Origin: Arthrobacter sp. PAMC 25486
Lineage (GTDB): Bacteria > Actinomycetota > Actinomycetes > Actinomycetales > Micrococcaceae
NCBI RefSeq assembly: GCF_000785535.1
Contig: NZ_CP007595.1
Coordinates: 4,176,439-4,240,438, forward strand
Direction: 5' to 3'
Length of the DNA: 64,000 nucleotides
Shown here: positions 53,595-62,870 of the stretch, piece after piece
Position numbering within the stretch: the stretch's first letter is position 1
Layout of the letters: each line of letters starts with the position of its first letter
Translations under genes and position numbers: made by a program
The notes under the pieces: generated by a model
Database searches by the model: none
What the model was told of the DNA's origin: nothing
What the model saw: the letters and a program-made list of their open reading frames with translations, nothing else

Positions 53595-54590
53595 GTGGTT
53601 GCAACTCGTTTCAGGGCAGCCTCACATTACGGTCAGGGTGCAAAAGCAGGGTCCGGGCAACTGCCGAAACTTACGCCCAGCTATGGCCTCAACTTGCGCT
53701 TAGGGCGGGACCAGCGCTGCAATGTTGCAGGAATCGACTTCGGCGAGACAGCTGTTTTTGCCATGCACTTGTCGAAGGGGGAGACCCGCATTGCCGGTCT
53801 GAACGAACTGGCAGACAGTTTTTCGCTGGTGTTTATTGTCGACGGTGAACTGGACCTTGTGAGCGGATCCTCGGATAGGCCGGTGCGTGCCGAGCGTGGC
53901 GACATATGGACCTTTAGCAGGGCGTCTTGTTTTGACCTGGCTGTCACTGCGGAGGCGCAACTGGTTGCCGTGACTTTGCCGGTGCAGGTACTGCAGGAAT
54001 TTGGCATCGACGAGGTTCATAACTTGACGGCTCTGGATCCGAACTCCACGCTGTTGTCACCCGCGTTGGGGTTCCTGCGGGAAATTGCGGTGCAGGACGT
54101 CGAAGTGCCGTCAGTGGCGGCGTATTTCATGGAGAAGTTGGTGCATGAAATGGTTGGCGGCATCATGCTGGAGAACCGTGGAGCGAGATTCACATCCTCA
54201 TCCCGGAAGGGGTTTTTTGACCAGGCCATGGACTACATCGCGGCCACGGCGGGCGACAGCTCATTGACGCCGGCCACCCTGGCTGACGAACTCTCGTTGT
54301 CTCTGCGTCAGCTGCAGCGCGAGTTCAAGCGCAACGACACCAGCATTGCCGCAGTCATCCTGCAGCGCCGGATAGACCTTGCGGTGCGACTGCTCAAAGA
54401 TCCCAAGCTGGAGGTGCTGCCGCTGGAGAACATTGCTGAGCATTCTGGGTTTACGTCAACGGTTCATCTACGTCGGGCCCTCCGTGAAGCCCAAGCCGGC
54501 AACCCTACGGAGATCCGGGCATCGGCCGGACAGCAGCGCAGAATCAAGCAGCCAAGTCGTTTGGCTCGAACGGACCCGACGACACAATAG
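53595..54590 (+). CDS. AraC-family transcriptional regulator
   Basis: About 331 residues. An N-terminal AraC_binding_2-like sensor domain holds a cupin-like stretch (SLVFIVDGELDLVSGS and VRAERGDIWTFSRAS). The C-terminal double helix-turn-helix of AraC type spans TPATLADELSLSLRQLQREF and ENIAEHSGFTSTVHLRRALR. GTG 53595 has CTTGGGGGA 5 bases upstream; the frame is also open from GTG 53562. It lies upstream of a Tat-type secreted protein and a MauE-thioredoxin fusion on the same strand and is a candidate regulator of them. Confidence 0.85.
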   Translation: MVATRFRAASHYGQGAKAGSGQLPKLTPSYGLNLRLGRDQRCNVAGIDFGETAVFAMHLSKGETRIAGLNELADSFSLVFIVDGELDLVSGSSDRPVRAERGDIWTFSRASCFDLAVTAEAQLVAVTLPVQVLQEFGIDEVHNLTALDPNSTLLSPALGFLREIAVQDVEVPSVAAYFMEKLVHEMVGGIMLENRGARFTSSSRKGFFDQAMDYIAATAGDSSLTPATLADELSLSLRQLQREFKRNDTSIAAVILQRRIDLAVRLLKDPKLEVLPLENIAEHSGFTSTVHLRRALREAQAGNPTEIRASAGQQRRIKQPSRLARTDPTTQ

Positions 54591-54630
54591 TTCTTTCGCG
54601 ACGTCATATGTCATCTTTTGCGACAGTGTC

Positions 54631-54728
54631 TTGACTTTCGGGCGAAATGTTGACGTCGACAGGATTGACTTGATATCAGGCGCCCACTGGGGGATTGCCT
54701 CAATACGTCAATTTCCTAGGGGGAATTT
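54631..54728 (+). promoter_or_regulatory. Candidate AraC-regulated promoter with three TTGACxT direct repeats
   Basis: TTGACTT (54631), TTGACGT (54650) and TTGACTT (54665) lie in direct orientation in the 138-base gap before the Tat-secreted protein gene. TTGACG at 54650 with TATCAG at 54674 makes a possible -35/-10 pair (18-base spacer). Direct repeats are the usual binding pattern of AraC regulators. A CTAGGGGGAA ribosome binding site (54717-54726) is very near the GTG start. Confidence 0.4.
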
Positions 54729-55241
54729 GTGTCTGAAATCGAACAGCAGAACTTTGCAACCAAGCCGCGCAACCGTCGCGCAGTAGTCAAGGGTGCTGCC
54801 TGGTCCGTGCCGGTCATCGCTGCGGCCATTGCTGCTCCGGCAGCCAGCGCCTCTGACGCTCCTACGGGAAGCCTCATCGTATCGACCGGCAACTGCAATG
54901 GCGTCGAAATTGCTAGCAATCCCGAATTTGTACTGACTGCTACCGGAGGGGACACAGCGGCCACCTCCTTCACTATCACCAGCTCCAAAGTTGTAAACGC
55001 TGGATTGCAGAATGCTTGGACCGCCGTCGGCGGAATCACCATTGACGTATTGAGTGGAAGCACCTGGACATTCACAGTTCCAGCAATGATCGACGGACAG
55101 TCAGTCACTCTGAAATCCAATGCCCAGCTCCTGTCACTGCTCGGCTCATACACAGGCACTGTCGTGGCCGGCGGAAGCTCGAAGACCATGAGCTTGGTCT
55201 TGGGGCTGCTCGGACTCGTCACCATTTGCACAACCAGCTAA
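54729..55241 (+). CDS. Small secreted protein with Tat-type signal
   Basis: 170 residues, GTG start. The signal RNRRAVVKGAAWSVPVIAAA followed by IAAPAASAS is of the twin-arginine-like kind common in small secreted Arthrobacter proteins. The mature part (about 130 residues) is Thr/Ser/Val-rich, with single Cys residues at its start (GNCNG) and end (TICTTS) that could form a disulfide; it looks like a beta-sandwich. I recognise no family. A Tat signal may hint at folding before export. A terminator hairpin follows about 80 bases after the stop. Confidence 0.7.
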   Translation: MSEIEQQNFATKPRNRRAVVKGAAWSVPVIAAAIAAPAASASDAPTGSLIVSTGNCNGVEIASNPEFVLTATGGDTAATSFTITSSKVVNAGLQNAWTAVGGITIDVLSGSTWTFTVPAMIDGQSVTLKSNAQLLSLLGSYTGTVVAGGSSKTMSLVLGLLGLVTICTTS

Positions 55242-55318
55242 TCAATTCGGGTTGGCAGCGGTCTTTAGTTTTGACGAAGAATCACGTCAAAGCCTAACGG
55301 ATTGGCAAACTGTCCGCC

Positions 55319-55353
55319 ATGGGCCGCATTGCGATATCTGCAATGCGGCCCAT
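55319..55353 (+). terminator. Hairpin terminator after the secreted protein gene
   Basis: ATGGGCCGCATTGC (55319-55332) pairs perfectly over 14 bases with GCAATGCGGCCCAT (55340-55353), with the loop GATATCT. There is no T-run, as is common in actinobacterial terminators. Confidence 0.7.
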
Positions 55354-55512
55354 CGCGTTGATTGAACTCTCCCCCGAACTGGCTGGAACGATGATTCTTG
55401 CTGGACATGAGGGCAGGACTGACGTCCCGTGACCAAACCTGGAAACCTTCCCCAAAATTCACAGCCCCATCCGAATGGTGCACGTACTGCCGCACTCAGT
55501 TGAAAGTTGATC

Positions 55513-56505
55513 ATGGTGTTACCTCTACAGTTCCTTCTCCCTGTTATTCTGGGGCTGGTGCTGGTTGTCAGCGGTGTGCTCAAAGTGAAGTCACCCGGTG
55601 CGACGCTCGATGCCATTCGTGCTTTCCGCTTGCCCGTACTGTTCCAAGCGCGTTGGATGACCTACGCGCTGCCCGCCATCGAAATTATTCTGGGGGTGGG
55701 TCTACTTATCGCATCAGGCTGGCTGCTGAAGGTCATAGGAGCGCTTGCTGCAGCATTGTTTGTGCTCTTCACAGTGTTTGTCGCGAGCGTCCTTTGGCGC
55801 GAGGAGATCGTCAGCTGTAGCTGCTTCGGTTCAATGAGCGCAGAGCCCATCCGGTGGCCCATGTTGGTTCGTAACCTGCTCCTGAGCACGGCGGCGCTGA
55901 TGCTAACACTGGGGCTTGACGGTTCATTGGGCGCTCTGGACGCACTCTTGACTTTTTCAACCGGCGACTACGTTTGGCTGCTGGGCGTTGCCACACTAGT
56001 GAGTTGGCGGACCGCGGCCCGATGGTTGTCTCACAACGAGGAGGCAGGGGGTTCCCAAGAAGCCATGCTCCCGGATTCCCTCGTTATTGATTTGTCCGGG
56101 CAGGGGATTCCAGAGCTCGAGTTCCGGGACTCGGAGCAACAAGTAGTTAAATTGCCGGATCTTCCAAGAGAAAGGGCGCAACTGCTGCTTTTCGCACGCC
56201 CAGGCTGCGAAACTTGCGGGCCCATCATGGCCTCCCTGCCCATCTGGCGGAAAGAGTTGGGCCCAACAGTTGAAGTCAGGGTGGTGACCACACACAGCCA
56301 CTCGGATTTGGCCGCAGCATATCCTTCCGAGGGCAAATCCGCACTGCATGACGGCTCTTCCATGGGAGCAACCATTCTGGGCATCCCGGGTGTCCCCAGC
56401 GCACTCCTGTTGGGCACCAATGGGCAGATCGGTGCCGGGCCCGCGGTGGGACCTGATGCCGTTACTGGATTGATGGAGTCCGTCATCGAAGCTGTGAAAA
56501 GTTGA
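55513..56505 (+). CDS. MauE-like membrane protein fused to a thioredoxin-like domain
   Basis: About 330 residues. The N-terminal half has four membrane segments (MauE/DoxX-like) with the conserved pair CSCFG near residue 100, following IVSCSC. A linker leads to a thioredoxin-like domain (about 195-330) with the redox motif CETCG in LLFARPGCETCGPIMASLPI, and GIPGVPSALLLGTNGQIG containing the cis-Pro. The MauE and MauD functions are separate in methylamine operons; here they are joined. A thiol-disulfide exchange role across the membrane is likely, perhaps on the secreted protein encoded just upstream. Starts are ATG 55513 or TTG 55507. Confidence 0.78.
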   Translation: MVLPLQFLLPVILGLVLVVSGVLKVKSPGATLDAIRAFRLPVLFQARWMTYALPAIEIILGVGLLIASGWLLKVIGALAAALFVLFTVFVASVLWREEIVSCSCFGSMSAEPIRWPMLVRNLLLSTAALMLTLGLDGSLGALDALLTFSTGDYVWLLGVATLVSWRTAARWLSHNEEAGGSQEAMLPDSLVIDLSGQGIPELEFRDSEQQVVKLPDLPRERAQLLLFARPGCETCGPIMASLPIWRKELGPTVEVRVVTTHSHSDLAAAYPSEGKSALHDGSSMGATILGIPGVPSALLLGTNGQIGAGPAVGPDAVTGLMESVIEAVKS

Positions 56506-56571
56506 GTTCGTTAGGCTGCGGCCAACTCTGGTCCGTCGTGCCAAGAGATATTGCCAATCAGTGATCCACCG

Positions 56572-56790
56572 TCAGTATGAAGATGTCTTCTGAGTGCTGC
56601 TGCCGCTGAGGCCAGCGCCCTTGGTGATTGACCGTGGCGCGTTGGACGACCACGGCAAACGGAGCCGCGTTGTCAGGCCAAAGAAGACCAGCGGAAGAAT
56701 GACTCCGGCAACGGTCCCCACCACAATGTGGATGGCAGGGTTACTATCCCTGTCATATTCTAATGAAATCGATTGCCAGTAAGAAGACAC
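56572..56790 (-). CDS. Possible small membrane protein after the second flippase
   Basis: 72 residues with one long hydrophobic stretch (AIHIVVGTVAGVILPLVFFG). GTG start 8 bases after the flippase stop, same strand, so it could be the last gene of that operon. There is no strong ribosome binding site and I recognise no family. Competing ORFs on the other strand are weaker. It may also be non-coding sequence. Confidence 0.35.
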   Translation of the reverse strand: MSSYWQSISLEYDRDSNPAIHIVVGTVAGVILPLVFFGLTTRLRLPWSSNAPRSITKGAGLSGSSTQKTSSY

Positions 56791-56798
56791 ATGCCTAT

Positions 56799-58286
56799 TT
56801 ATCGGCGGGACCTAGCCAGCCTTCCAGCCACCGGTGCTCGTTCATCGCATGTCAAGATCACTGTCCAATACCAAATCCCCACCAGTAACATCCACGCAGC
56901 CCATGCCAACATCGAAGTGACTGTCCCTGCGTTGGCTGCTGAAAGTAGCCACCACAGGGCTGCGCCGGTGGGTATTGGAATTGCAAAAGGACCGACAAGG
57001 CACTGGAGCCAGAAGTCTTTCCAACGTGCGTCAATTGCCTTAAGGGCAAGGTGTATGTACAAAGGCTCAAGAACTATGAGTGGAGCAACAATGCCCGCAG
57101 CAACTCCAGCAACACCCCATACCGGAGCAAGGAACCAAGCTAGTCCAGCGCCACCGAGCGCCCAGCTCACATGGAGCACAGCGTAGTGTCGGACACGCCC
57201 TTTTGCCGTGAGTATGGGCAACGCCAGCAGGTGGTTGTTGTTGATCAATACTGACAGCATAAGGATCTGGGCGGGCAGGGCAGCCGCCGAAAACTCGTCA
57301 CCTACCCACCACTGGAGCAAGAATGGTGCACAGCCGACCAAGGGGCCCAGTACCAAAACAAGCAGCATGTTGGCATAGCGTGTCCCTCTTAGGTACAACG
57401 GCCGCACGCCGCTAGTGCCATGCTGTACGTATCGACTTGTAGCTGCTGGCAGAACCGCCCCGGAGAGCGAATTGGTGAGTTCCTTAACAATGGTCATTGC
57501 CCGTTGGGCTGCTGCGAAAACGGCCGCCTCTGCGATCGGCAACCGGAGACCAGTCAAAATGGTTCCTGCTTGCATGATGATGGCCGAGGCGACGCCAAGC
57601 ACTAAGAGGTCCAGGCTGAGAGCAAAGATCGAGCGGAATACAGGCCAGCTTGCCATCTTGAGAGAGGCACGTGACTCCGGGGATCGCAACCGACGAATTA
57701 TGTACATGGCCAAACCCGCCAGGAGCACGGCTGCGGTATCAATGGCGGCCACTGTGCGCACATCTTGGTGAAACACCATAACGGCAATGACAGTGGCAAA
57801 AATTCTGAATAGTGCCTGGGTAAACATGACGGTATTGGCTTGATCGAGAAGTCCGAGACCGGCCAACATCTGTCGTTGTGAGGTCATTAGGAGCGCCCCT
57901 CCAACACCACCTGCGCCAAGAATGACCAGCGGGACTATCAGAGGCGCCAAGGCAGGATTCTGCAAATGCGTTTGCAGTCCTGCATGCAAGCCTGCCGCGG
58001 CGGCAAGCGCGGCGACGAGTGATACAACCAGGTAGAAGGTAGCGCTGGCTGCCGTCACCTGTCTCAGTCGTGTCCAGTCCGACTTTGTCCGTGCTTCGGC
58101 AATGAAGCGCGTAGTGGCGGCCCCCATTCCAAGGTCCTGCTGGAAGAGGAGCCCCAGGGAGACAGCTATCGCATATACGCCGTAAGCTTCGGTACCGACT
58201 GCGCCAACAACCACGGGTAGAAGCACTACTGTCGCGACCAGGGCCGCAAAACGGGCACCATAGGTGGTCAATATATTTTTGATCAT
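56799..58286 (-). CDS. Lipid-linked oligosaccharide flippase (Wzx-like), second set
   Basis: 495 residues, 12-14 hydrophobic segments. It opens MIKNILTTYGARFAALVATV and GTEAYGVYAIAVSLGLLFQQ, the MOP-superfamily O-antigen flippase N-terminus; GAATTRFIAEARTK follows. It is a different lineage from the flippase at 29121. The frame extends upstream to 58406, but the ATG at 58286 overlaps the polymerase stop (ATGA). The third gene of a minus-strand operon after the pyruvyltransferase and polymerase. Confidence 0.88.
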   Translation of the reverse strand: MIKNILTTYGARFAALVATVVLLPVVVGAVGTEAYGVYAIAVSLGLLFQQDLGMGAATTRFIAEARTKSDWTRLRQVTAASATFYLVVSLVAALAAAAGLHAGLQTHLQNPALAPLIVPLVILGAGGVGGALLMTSQRQMLAGLGLLDQANTVMFTQALFRIFATVIAVMVFHQDVRTVAAIDTAAVLLAGLAMYIIRRLRSPESRASLKMASWPVFRSIFALSLDLLVLGVASAIIMQAGTILTGLRLPIAEAAVFAAAQRAMTIVKELTNSLSGAVLPAATSRYVQHGTSGVRPLYLRGTRYANMLLVLVLGPLVGCAPFLLQWWVGDEFSAAALPAQILMLSVLINNNHLLALPILTAKGRVRHYAVLHVSWALGGAGLAWFLAPVWGVAGVAAGIVAPLIVLEPLYIHLALKAIDARWKDFWLQCLVGPFAIPIPTGAALWWLLSAANAGTVTSMLAWAAWMLLVGIWYWTVILTCDERAPVAGRLARSRR

Positions 58287-59611
58287 AGGAGGGGGTGCCC
58301 CGTACCAGCCGCAACATCTGACCTTGCTGCTGTCTTGAGCCTGGCTCGGGGAGTGGAGGCTGTTGACGCGTAGGCAATCAATACCCAGATCGGAATGAAT
58401 GTCCAAGATGACTGTGTCAGAATTCCGACTCCGATATAGCCAACAAGCGCGAAGACTGATACATGGGCTGTTTGGTTTCGCCAGAACAAGACCGCAAGCA
58501 GGATGACAAGAAGTCCCAGCATGATGACGCCACTTTCCGCAGCCACCTGGGCGTAAGCGTTCTCGGCGATGGCACGGTGGTCTGAAGTGTAGTAGTAATT
58601 AGGCAGTTCATTGCTCAATGGGTAATCAAAAAAGTATGCTCCAAAGCGTCCTGGACCCACTCCAGTTGCCGGATAGTCCCCCATCATTTGAAATGCAATG
58701 GTGGTCTTGACGTCACGTAGGTCCATGGACAGCGTCGCGAAGTCGTAGTTGTTGTCAAAGCCAAAGAGTCCCAACTTGGCGAGCTGGAATGTAGTGAACT
58801 CACGGGCGGCAGGAAAAACCTGCACTGCAAAGGCAGCCGCGATGGTACCGACACCCGTGGCCATGATTGCCCGGAAACTGAGCCGGAAGACGATAGCAAT
58901 GCCAGCCGCCACAACGAGGCCGATTAGTGCTGTTGTTGACTGGGAGTACAAACTGGCCCATAGGCACCAGACCATGCCGAACCATGCCTTACGTCCAAGA
59001 CACACGATGGCAAGTGCGCCGGCAAAGAAGCCCAGATGTTGGCCTTCCAGGAATGGGCCCGATCGTGTGCCGGCATCACCACTGAAGAGACTGTTTCCTG
59101 TCCCCTCGGTGGCGAAATTGACGGCGTGAAGTAAAGCATTCTGACCCAACTCCACCATCACCAATTGGAACAAACTTGCGATTCCTGTGATCCACGCCGT
59201 CACGACTAGCGCTTTCCCGAAGACGTCTCGCGGTAGTGACCGCAGAGGGAACCATGCGAGCAGAATGAGCAGTCCGTAACCGCAATACATCCACAGATCC
59301 ACTCCCAGAGACCTGGTGAACCCGCGCAACGGTCCAGGTGGACTCGGAAAAAACGACGCTGCAATTGTGGATACCACGAGTAGGACGCCCATCCACGTGA
59401 CAATTTTTCCGGGGAGTGAACGGGGTTGGACCACTCGAGGGAAAAGGAAGTATGAGGCAATCCCGATCATAAGCAGGATCTCACTCAGCTTTAGTGGGAA
59501 ACCGACATTGACGGTGAGTGCCCACTGGAAAGGGCTCAGCGCAACGGCAGACAAGACGCAACGCTGACTAAACGTTAGAGCCCGAAGTTTACTGACCTTT
59601 ACATCAGACAC
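58283..59611 (-). CDS. O-antigen polymerase/ligase-like membrane protein, second set
   Basis: About 442 residues with 10-12 hydrophobic segments. Characteristic features: GTRSGPFLEGQHLGFFAGAL, the extracytoplasmic loop with GDYPATGVGPGRFGAYFFDY, then AENAYAQVAAESGVIMLGLL, as in Wzy_C proteins. GTG 59611 overlaps the end of the pyruvyltransferase gene by 8 bases, and GGCGGA lies in front of it. It works with the second flippase, independent of the pair at 29121 and 34162. Confidence 0.85.
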   Translation of the reverse strand: MSDVKVSKLRALTFSQRCVLSAVALSPFQWALTVNVGFPLKLSEILLMIGIASYFLFPRVVQPRSLPGKIVTWMGVLLVVSTIAASFFPSPPGPLRGFTRSLGVDLWMYCGYGLLILLAWFPLRSLPRDVFGKALVVTAWITGIASLFQLVMVELGQNALLHAVNFATEGTGNSLFSGDAGTRSGPFLEGQHLGFFAGALAIVCLGRKAWFGMVWCLWASLYSQSTTALIGLVVAAGIAIVFRLSFRAIMATGVGTIAAAFAVQVFPAAREFTTFQLAKLGLFGFDNNYDFATLSMDLRDVKTTIAFQMMGDYPATGVGPGRFGAYFFDYPLSNELPNYYYTSDHRAIAENAYAQVAAESGVIMLGLLVILLAVLFWRNQTAHVSVFALVGYIGVGILTQSSWTFIPIWVLIAYASTASTPRARLKTAARSDVAAGTGHPLL

Positions 59612-60569
59612 GATTCCGCCGCGCAAGTCGCGTAGCCTCGGCCATAGAGTCCACCAGTTCGAGTGGCACGGTTAAATCTGCGAACCAGGTGTCGATGTAG
59701 CGGCTCAATTTGTGGACATTATTATCGACGGCGATAACGCGCCGTCCCATCTGCAAGGCTATGAGCATCGCGTGGAGTCGATCCGTGACCACTACCTCAC
59801 CTGGAGCCAGGAGGTTGACCCCACCACGAAAACGGCGGTCCGCCTGCGCGGCCCACGCCTCAGGCATCCGATTGAAACGACTAGCAGGCAGAGGGCCTAT
59901 CCCTTGGCGCCTCAGCCGCTGCCCCGCTCGTTCAAGAAGACCAAGGCGAGTCCAGTCCACTCCTTGGCCGTATCCCTCATCCAGTGCGCTCTCCTTGTCC
60001 TCACGCAGCAAGTACACCACGTCAGTAGTAGGCTCCTCGGAGTCTATGAAACCTGCCGCATGGAAGGCATCAGGGACCAGAGTGACCTCTGCCGTCTGCC
60101 CTCCAAGGTCTTTCAGGGAGGTCTCGTCTCGGACGCCGATTCGCGTTGCTGGACGGGCACCTAGGGTTTCACAAAATCGCATGCGGTCTGTGTCATCGAC
60201 GAACTCTACGGACTGAGGCATTTGAATAATGGTGCGTTTGCTGCGTGCGGACTGCGAAAGAGCATACCGAAAGTCCGAGTGTGTTGGGTAAAGACCACCA
60301 AAATTCCCGCCGCCATGAATTGCCAGCGTGCTCATACCGGTGTCGAGGGCGGGGTTGTATCCATGCTGGGAGTAGACGGCATCTATTTCATGCCCACGGT
60401 CTCTCCAGTACGCGAGTTCTCCCAAATATATTGCGTTGTCACCGACATTGTTGTGGTCAGGGAAATCGACAACGGTGATATTTGACACACCAGTGTGAAT
60501 TATGTCCAGCTTTGCATATACTTTTTCGCGCATGGCGCCGACGTACCGCTCGACCGTGGACCGATCCAT
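59604..60569 (-). CDS. Polysaccharide pyruvyl transferase
   Basis: 321 residues. FPDHNNVGDNAIYLGELAYW, AIHGGGNFGGLYP, TIIQMPQSVEF, RIGVRDETSLKDL, and the C-terminal VVVTDRLHAMLIALQMGRRV with VDNNVHKLSRYIDTW are the signature of the PS_pyruv_trans family (EpsO/CsaB-like). It adds a ketal-linked pyruvate from PEP to a sugar, giving the polymer negative charge. ATG at 60569 has GGGAG 10 bases upstream; divergent from the GT2 gene to the right. Confidence 0.9.
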   Translation of the reverse strand: MDRSTVERYVGAMREKVYAKLDIIHTGVSNITVVDFPDHNNVGDNAIYLGELAYWRDRGHEIDAVYSQHGYNPALDTGMSTLAIHGGGNFGGLYPTHSDFRYALSQSARSKRTIIQMPQSVEFVDDTDRMRFCETLGARPATRIGVRDETSLKDLGGQTAEVTLVPDAFHAAGFIDSEEPTTDVVYLLREDKESALDEGYGQGVDWTRLGLLERAGQRLRRQGIGPLPASRFNRMPEAWAAQADRRFRGGVNLLAPGEVVVTDRLHAMLIALQMGRRVIAVDNNVHKLSRYIDTWFADLTVPLELVDSMAEATRLARRNRV

Positions 60570-60638
60570 GTAATTCTGCTCCCTTATCGCCCATGTACAG
60601 TGACGTTTGAATTTCGATTAGCGTTTCGCGCTATCATA

Positions 60639-61541
60639 ATGACTATGGATATCCAGAATACTCTAGGCGGCCAGCCGCGAGCGAATGTCTCCATAGTCAT
60701 CCCCTGTTACAACGGGGCAATGGTAATCGGCAATCAGATACACGCATTGGCCGGGCAACTATTCCCGGGCGACGAAATTGTTGTGGCAGACAATCGATCC
60801 GTCGATGGCAGCGCTGACGTGGTCAGAAAACTTGCGCAAGAATTGAACCCTGCAGAAATTCGCGTTGTCGATGCCTCTGCCGTCCAGGGCATTAATCATG
60901 CGCGAAACATCGGCGTCCGTGCAGCCCGGAACGAGCATATTATTCTGTGCGATGTGGACGACGTCGTCGAAAGTGGATGGCTCGCGGCGCTGGCAGATGC
61001 ACTCGACGCCGGGGCGCCGGCGGTGGGCGGTCAAATGGAGCGTGTCGACGAGGCAGGCAACAGAATTGAAATGTCTCGGGGTGTCTACTCATACTTCTGG
61101 CCAGGCAGAGGGCAATATATATCCACAGCGACTGGAGCAAACTGTGGCTTCACCTCGACGCTGTTTTTGGCCGTCGGAGGATTCGACGAGTCATTTCTCG
61201 GCGGAAGTGACGAGATTGACTTCTTCTACCGCGCCTCTCTTCTCGGTTTCCGCCCGCGCAGCGTCCCACAAGCCAGGGTTCGTTATGTGCAGCGCGACGG
61301 GATAGTCAATATCTGGAAACAACATGTCTCTTATGGGCGCGGATCAGTTGCGCTCCACCGCAAACTTGCACACGAGGGGATGCCGCGCGACCCCTGGTGG
61401 CATCCTCTGGCGACTGTAGTCTTGAGCGCTTTCAAACTTCTATCACCGTCACCTGTCAGCCGCCGTATTGGGCTTGAGAGGATCGCCCGTCGGGTCGGGC
61501 GCGTCCAGGGATCCCGACAAATGGGCCATCTTTACCTTTGA
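60639..61541 (+). CDS. Family-2 glycosyltransferase
   Basis: About 300 residues. GT-A fold with VSIVIPCYNGAMVIGNQIHA, EIVVADNRSVDGSADVV, HARNIGVRAARNEHIILCDV then DDVVESGW (the metal-binding acid pair), and GGFDESFLGGSDEIDFFYRA. The frame is open from 60495, but ATG 60639 (MTMDIQ) or 60645 starts the family core. No membrane segments. Divergent from the pyruvyltransferase gene with roughly 70 bases between the starts. Confidence 0.87.
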   Translation: MTMDIQNTLGGQPRANVSIVIPCYNGAMVIGNQIHALAGQLFPGDEIVVADNRSVDGSADVVRKLAQELNPAEIRVVDASAVQGINHARNIGVRAARNEHIILCDVDDVVESGWLAALADALDAGAPAVGGQMERVDEAGNRIEMSRGVYSYFWPGRGQYISTATGANCGFTSTLFLAVGGFDESFLGGSDEIDFFYRASLLGFRPRSVPQARVRYVQRDGIVNIWKQHVSYGRGSVALHRKLAHEGMPRDPWWHPLATVVLSAFKLLSPSPVSRRIGLERIARRVGRVQGSRQMGHLYL

Positions 61542-61635
61542 AAATTCATCGCTCCCCAGCCGGTATTCTCTGCCGTCACAATCCCGCGACATATCGGACG
61601 GTTAATGATCTGTCCTCCAATGAAAGGAACTGTTC

Positions 61636-62754
61636 GTGGCTAGCTGGGTGGCGGTGAGCTTCGGAGCTCTCGATGTAAAGGATGCCAGCTCCGATTGGGC
61701 GAATGCTGAGCTGCTGGTCTTGTCTACGCTTCCAGCTGACCCAATAGGTCTCGCCGGTGGGCCGGCCCAGCTCTGGAGACAGCTCGTTTCAGGCCCCATT
61801 CCTGAGGAAGATCTGACACCTGAAGAGCTGGCGCTTGTTAGTGAGTTCTCTGATTTCGGTATCGCATCCAGAAACTCTGATCATCCTGCTCGTACCCATG
61901 AGCTTGCGCCGGCATGGCTGGAGTCACCGATGCACGAGCTCGTCTATGCTTTGGTTGCCCGAGTTGCAGAACAGGAGTCAATAGACACGGTTTTCATTAA
62001 GGGCCCGGCTATGCATCGGCAAGGTCTGCGTACGAGACAACATTCTGGAGATGTCGACGTATGGGTTGGAGCCCGTCAAATCCAAAGATTAGCGGACGCA
62101 CTTGACCCATGGGGATGGAGCGCTGCGCCGGAACCTTGGTCACCTGGTTTGATAAACCACTCTGTTACTCTTCGTCCCGATGTATGGGGTTGTGAAATAG
62201 ATCTGCATCGCCAGTTTCCTGGTGTCGGAGTCGACGACGACCTGGCCTTCACTGTGCTTCTGGACTACTGCTCGCAACTAGATTTTGCTGGTGTTTCGGT
62301 GCCGATACCGAATATCGCCGCTCAGGCTGGGATCGCCGCATTGCATTTTTGCAGACCAGAGATTGGGCACCCACTGTCAGTGTCGAAAGGCACCGAAGCC
62401 AAGGCCGTTCTTCAGACCGCCGGCATCGCATCGGTTGCTTTTCTCGAGAAAATTGATGGCACCACGGTACTGGCGTCTGTCATCCAATCGACGTTTCCAG
62501 GCGTTGAATTCAAAGTTGCGGACCGGATTCCACTCAACTGGCTATGGCGCCAGCAGCCCGATGCAATGCGCGCCTATTTTGTGGCGCTTCGCTCCGTGCC
62601 GCTAAACCGACGAGCCGGAGCGCTATGGCGTTTGGTCTGGCCACAACCCGATGCAGCCTTAGACTCCGACCATCGAGCTGGTGGAACGACGCAGAACGCC
62701 GTGGTCGCTCGTATGCGACGACTTTCGAGAGGGTTCCCCGCTTGGCGCGAATAA
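61636..62754 (+). CDS. Nucleotidyltransferase-like protein (PF14907 type)
   Basis: 372 residues. The core is FIKGPAMHRQGLRTRQHSGD then VDVWV: a K-G ... G-D-x-D nucleotidyltransferase-like site, as in the uncharacterised NTP_transf_5 family. Further on, EIDLHRQFPGVG resembles the third acidic strand of that fold. Relatives are often found in cell-surface polysaccharide and peptide-modification loci, but no substrate is known. GTG start with GAAAGGAAC in front. Confidence 0.75.
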   Translation: MASWVAVSFGALDVKDASSDWANAELLVLSTLPADPIGLAGGPAQLWRQLVSGPIPEEDLTPEELALVSEFSDFGIASRNSDHPARTHELAPAWLESPMHELVYALVARVAEQESIDTVFIKGPAMHRQGLRTRQHSGDVDVWVGARQIQRLADALDPWGWSAAPEPWSPGLINHSVTLRPDVWGCEIDLHRQFPGVGVDDDLAFTVLLDYCSQLDFAGVSVPIPNIAAQAGIAALHFCRPEIGHPLSVSKGTEAKAVLQTAGIASVAFLEKIDGTTVLASVIQSTFPGVEFKVADRIPLNWLWRQQPDAMRAYFVALRSVPLNRRAGALWRLVWPQPDAALDSDHRAGGTTQNAVVARMRRLSRGFPAWRE

Positions 62755-62870
62755 CACCTCGGATTCGCCCTCGACTTCTCCTTGCCCTGATCCATGGGGA
62801 GCGGCAAGGGGCTTCCGAGATATCTTCCCAGGTACCCATTCCGCAAGTTACATTGGCGGCGGAATGCTGA

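Noticed and set aside
55398..55820. 140-codon ORF overlapping the MauE-thioredoxin gene
   Set aside because: It lies mostly in another frame of that gene and has no recognisable features or ribosome binding site.
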